This document shows positions 61,214 to 64,000 of a stretch of 64,000 nt of DNA, piece by piece. This stretch comes from Candida dubliniensis CD36 (taxonomy: Eukaryota > Ascomycota > Pichiomycetes > Serinales > Debaryomycetaceae), in assembly GCF_000026945.1 (NCBI RefSeq), contig NC_012860.1, positions 2,108,001 to 2,172,000 of the forward strand, read 5' to 3'. The stretch's first letter is position 1; each line of letters begins with the position of its first letter. The translations under genes and the position numbers were made by a program. The notes under the pieces were generated by a model. That model worked only from the letters and a program-made list of their open reading frames with translations, did not search any database and had not been told where the DNA came from.

Positions 61214-62755
61214 ATGTTAGACGACGTTGCATTCATCAAGACGCCTGCTGCTAAAAAGCAACCACCAGCTTCCAACGAGTGTGGTGTTTGGACTTCTGAT
61301 TCTCCAGCTATTCATAATGCACCATTACCTGCTGATGGACCTGGCTCAACTTCTTTTTCAAATACAATTTTGTTGAGTATTTTGGCATTAGTTCCAGGTT
61401 ACATCACCTACAAATTAGGTTTAGGTTTCAAGACCTGGGTGTTTTTCTTTTTGGTTTTAGCAATTCCTATCTTAATGGCGTATTGGAGTATTATGTCCAC
61501 TTTCTCTCCACGTATCAATGAAAAAGTCAAGTATCCGAACAGACCAATTTCTTACTATTTGGAATTCCACACTCCAGAATTGAAGGCTAAATATGAAACT
61601 TCAAACGGTGGTAAAGGTTCTAAAATCCCAATTGAAACTTTCCAGGAATTGTACTTTGATGGAAAAGTGTCCTTCAAAGGTGATTGTTTGGATGTTTTGG
61701 AATACAAGCACGATTGGGCCAGCTTCAGATTTACATTAGGCTTGTTTAGATTCTTCTTATTGGGTATGATTCCAGAGGTCATCTTCCATTCTCAATCGCA
61801 AGATGAAGAGCAAGTTAGAGACCATTACGACCGTGGTGACGATTTTTACACCTGGTTCTTGGGTCCAAGAATGATCTACACTTCCGGTGTTATCGGTGAC
61901 ATTACTAGAGAAGAAACTTTGGAAGAATTACAGGATAATAAATTGACTGTTATGGCAGATAAGATCGACTTGAAGAAAGGAGATCATGTTTTGGATATTG
62001 GTTGTGGTTGGGGAACTTGGACCACTTTCGCTTCCTCCAAATACGGTGCTAACGTTACTGGTATTACTTTAGGTAGAAACCAAACCAAATGGGGTAACAC
62101 TTTGTTGAAGGAATATGGCATTCCATCTGACCAATCCAGAATTGTTTGTTGTGATTATCGTGATGCACCAAAATCTTCTAAACCAAGTGGTAAATATGAT
62201 AAAATCACCTCAGTTGAAATGGCTGAGCACGTTGGTATCAGAAGATTGACTGCATACTTGGAACAATGTAGAGATGCTTTGGAAGACGATGGTTTGCTTT
62301 TCTTACAATACTCTGGTTTAAGAAAGAATTGGCAATATGAAGATTTGGAATGGGGATTGTTCATGAACAAATACATTTTCCCAGGTGCTGATGCCTCAAC
62401 TCCATTAAGTTTCTTTGCTAGTTGTATGGAATCAGTTGGGTTCGAGATTGTTAGTGTTGATAACATTGGTGTACACTATTCCGCAACTTTATGGAGATGG
62501 TACAGAAACTGGATTGGGAACAAAGATAAAGTTGTTAACAAATACGGCGTCAAATGGTACAGAATTTGGGAATTTTTCTTGGGTAGTTCGGTTGTTGCCA
62601 GTAGAAACGGTACTGCCACCTGTTATCAATTCGTTTGCAGAAAGAATATTAATTCATACAGAAGAATTGACTATGTTCCACAACAAAAAGGTTTGCAAGG
62701 TCCTGTTCAAGAAGGAACCAAATGGGCAAAGGAGTTTACCAATTTCTACAATTGA
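61214..62755 (+). CDS. MTS1: Sphingolipid C9-methyltransferase
   Basis: 513 residues. Two hydrophobic N-terminal segments (about 48-97, including NTILLSILALVPGYITYKLG and VFFFLVLAIPILMAY) anchor it in the membrane. The catalytic domain follows, with the SAM motif VLDIGCGWGTW (about 259-269) as in cyclopropane-fatty-acid-synthase-like methyltransferases. Family-typical surroundings are MIYTSGVIGD, KITSVEMAEHVG, LFMNKYIFPGADAS and SATLWRWYRNW. It methylates C9 of the sphingoid base of glucosylceramides in the ER; the modification affects hyphal growth and membrane polarity in C. albicans. S. cerevisiae lacks this pathway. Synteny with MLS1 matches my recollection of C. albicans. Confidence 0.96.
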   Translation: MLDDVAFIKTPAAKKQPPASNECGVWTSDSPAIHNAPLPADGPGSTSFSNTILLSILALVPGYITYKLGLGFKTWVFFFLVLAIPILMAYWSIMSTFSPRINEKVKYPNRPISYYLEFHTPELKAKYETSNGGKGSKIPIETFQELYFDGKVSFKGDCLDVLEYKHDWASFRFTLGLFRFFLLGMIPEVIFHSQSQDEEQVRDHYDRGDDFYTWFLGPRMIYTSGVIGDITREETLEELQDNKLTVMADKIDLKKGDHVLDIGCGWGTWTTFASSKYGANVTGITLGRNQTKWGNTLLKEYGIPSDQSRIVCCDYRDAPKSSKPSGKYDKITSVEMAEHVGIRRLTAYLEQCRDALEDDGLLFLQYSGLRKNWQYEDLEWGLFMNKYIFPGADASTPLSFFASCMESVGFEIVSVDNIGVHYSATLWRWYRNWIGNKDKVVNKYGVKWYRIWEFFLGSSVVASRNGTATCYQFVCRKNINSYRRIDYVPQQKGLQGPVQEGTKWAKEFTNFYN

Positions 62756-63757
62756 GTTGGTTGAGCTTCGATGGTGTATTTGTATAGATTTTTATTTCTT
62801 CTGATCTGAATAAACGTACCGGACTTTTCCTTTATTTTTTTTTTTTTTTTTTCAAATATGTCCTTTTTAGATTAGGTTTTAGGATAGCATCTGTTCTTAT
62901 GTCCCGTCTATCAAACTGAGTCAGGCCCGGCTATGAGGAATCATTAACCGTAGTGAGATCAAATTAGGAAATTTTTTCGGAGATTTCCATGGTCGTGGGG
63001 AAAAAACAATTATTATTTTTATCGGGTCCGCCAACCAGCCAATAGAAACGACTCGAGCTTTTGAGTTGTCAAATTTTTGACTCCTTTTTTTCTGGTATAA
63101 ACCTGTTTGTTTTCAGAAATCAGTGTTTGCTAAGATACTATTGCATAATATTGTCACCCCATTTAAACAATTGCCACCATATCTTTCAAACAAATCAATT
63201 CAGCGAGTAGATATATCGTTGACGCACGAATATGATTTAGTAGTCATACTATCACGACATTCTGACTCTGACACAAAACCCAGTAGAACCTCGGATTGGA
63301 GTCTTTTTTTTTTTTTTTTTGCTCCTATATTGCAAAATTCTGTCGGAGTGGGTGGCCGATCCAAAGTCGCGCATATGTCTTGAGTGAGTATTTGCCTCAC
63401 AGAGTCATTTTTCTGGTGACTTCCGTTCAGGCGAGAGTCCGACATTTCAGATATCTAACTACGACGACAAATTAAATCTGGGGTAAAAGCAAAAAGAGAA
63501 CAAAGTCCACTCCTTCTTTCATAACAATCACAGAAAATTTCACACTACAAAAAAAGACTATCTCTTCGATTTAGAAACTTTTCAACAAAAGGGAAACCAA
63601 CAAAAAAAAAAAAGTATAAATTTAATTGCCTTTCCCCCTTTTGTAAATTATAAGTTTGAACTCTCTTTTTCTCCCTTTTGCTATTCTTTTATTTTTATCT
63701 TTATATATATAAATATTCACACAACTTTGTATATATATAAATAAACCAAGTTACATA
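62756..63757. other. 1.0 kb intergenic region, MLS1 promoter
   Basis: Contains a T-run near 62837-62852, CCTCGG at 63289-63294, another T-run near 63304-63320 and TATATATATAAATA-type boxes within 55 nt of the MLS1 start. No gene is supported. Confidence 0.55.
63289..63294 (+). promoter_or_regulatory. CCTCGG site in the MLS1 promoter
   Basis: CCTCGG is the core recognised by fungal Ctf1-type Zn2Cys6 activators. In C. albicans, Ctf1 controls fatty-acid and glyoxylate genes including MLS1, as I recall. It lies 464 nt before the ATG. A single 6-mer may be chance. Confidence 0.3.
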
Positions 63758-64000
63758 ATGTCTTCCCCATTCCCAAAAACAGCTGATAAGGTCAAAGGTG
63801 TCCAAATATTAGGTCCAGTTCCAGAAAGTGCTAAACACATTTTCAACCAGGAAACTTTAGCATTCGTTGCCACTTTACACCGTGGTTTTGAAGCCAGAAG
63901 ACAAGAATTGTTGAACAACAGAAAAGAACAACAAAAGTTAAGAGACCAAGGTTTCTTACCAGACTTCTTACCAGAAACTGAATATATTAGAAATGATCCT
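63758..64000 (+). CDS. MLS1: Malate synthase, 3' end cut by the window
   Basis: The first 81 codons are present and the frame runs off the edge. The sequence (MSSPFPKTADKVKGVQILGP; VPESAKHIFNQETLAFVATL; HRGFEARRQELLNNRKEQQK; FLPDFLPETE) is the characteristic N-terminus of fungal malate synthase. It condenses glyoxylate with acetyl-CoA in the glyoxylate shunt, needed for growth on two-carbon compounds and fatty acids, so it works downstream of lipid breakdown to which the secreted lipases contribute. The ATG at 63758 follows closely after TATA-like sequences. Confidence 0.95.
   Translation, partial: MSSPFPKTADKVKGVQILGPVPESAKHIFNQETLAFVATLHRGFEARRQELLNNRKEQQKLRDQGFLPDFLPETEYIRNDP

Overview
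The window is nuclear DNA of a CTG-clade yeast, almost certainly Candida albicans or its close relative C. dubliniensis. Four things point there. Genes are mostly intronless and closely spaced in AT-rich DNA with many long A/T runs. The gene order (RIM20, FTH1, CSC1-like, PPA2, ERG12, FSF1, PPT2, GUA1, YTM1, RAM2, lipases, IDH1, ADE12, DOA1, MTS1, MLS1) matches what I remember of C. albicans chromosome 1. Four secreted lipases belong to the Candida LIP family. In DOA1 a CTG codon (57888-57890) lies where the S. cerevisiae protein, as I recall it, has serine. CTG was therefore read as mainly Ser.

Layout. 1-4672: 3' part of RIM20, MOD5, and FTH1 on the minus strand. 4673-8126: a 2 kb promoter region and a first LIP lipase. 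9012-21186: CSC1/RSN1-type channel, mitochondrial pyrophosphatase PPA2, a 1,642-residue Nup188-like nucleoporin, ERG12 and FSF1. 21380-28943: PPT2, GUA1, a small basic ORF, YTM1, a carnosine-methyltransferase-like gene and RAM2. 28944-38446: a gene-poor region of 5.4 kb plus 2.5 kb around one low-complexity gene of unknown function. 38447-47160: an NDUFAF7-like gene, then three lipases in tandem on the minus strand. 49442-64000: a probable pseudophosphatase, FMC1, IDH1 (spliced), ADE12, a spliced WD40-like gene, DOA1, RFA3, MTS1 and the 5' end of MLS1.

Themes. ERG12 feeds the isoprenoid pathway whose products MOD5 (DMAPP) and RAM2 (FPP or GGPP) consume. GUA1 and ADE12 are the two exits from IMP toward GMP and AMP. 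PPA2, FSF1, PPT2, the NDUFAF7-like gene, FMC1 and IDH1 are mitochondrial. The lipases, FTH1, MTS1 and MLS1 concern nutrient acquisition and membrane lipids.

The observations I rate highest are: a bipartite 33-nt promoter element shared, in sense orientation, by two lipase genes at almost the same distance from the start, with a diverged third copy; a CTG codon three residues before the catalytic His in three of the four lipases, where the fourth has TTA; a dual-specificity-phosphatase-like protein whose catalytic Cys and Arg are replaced; a minimal AUG-UGA upstream ORF overlapping the PPT2 start; and a GC-rich, potentially structured island in the gene-poor region. I saw no tRNA, rRNA, CRISPR array or intact transposon.
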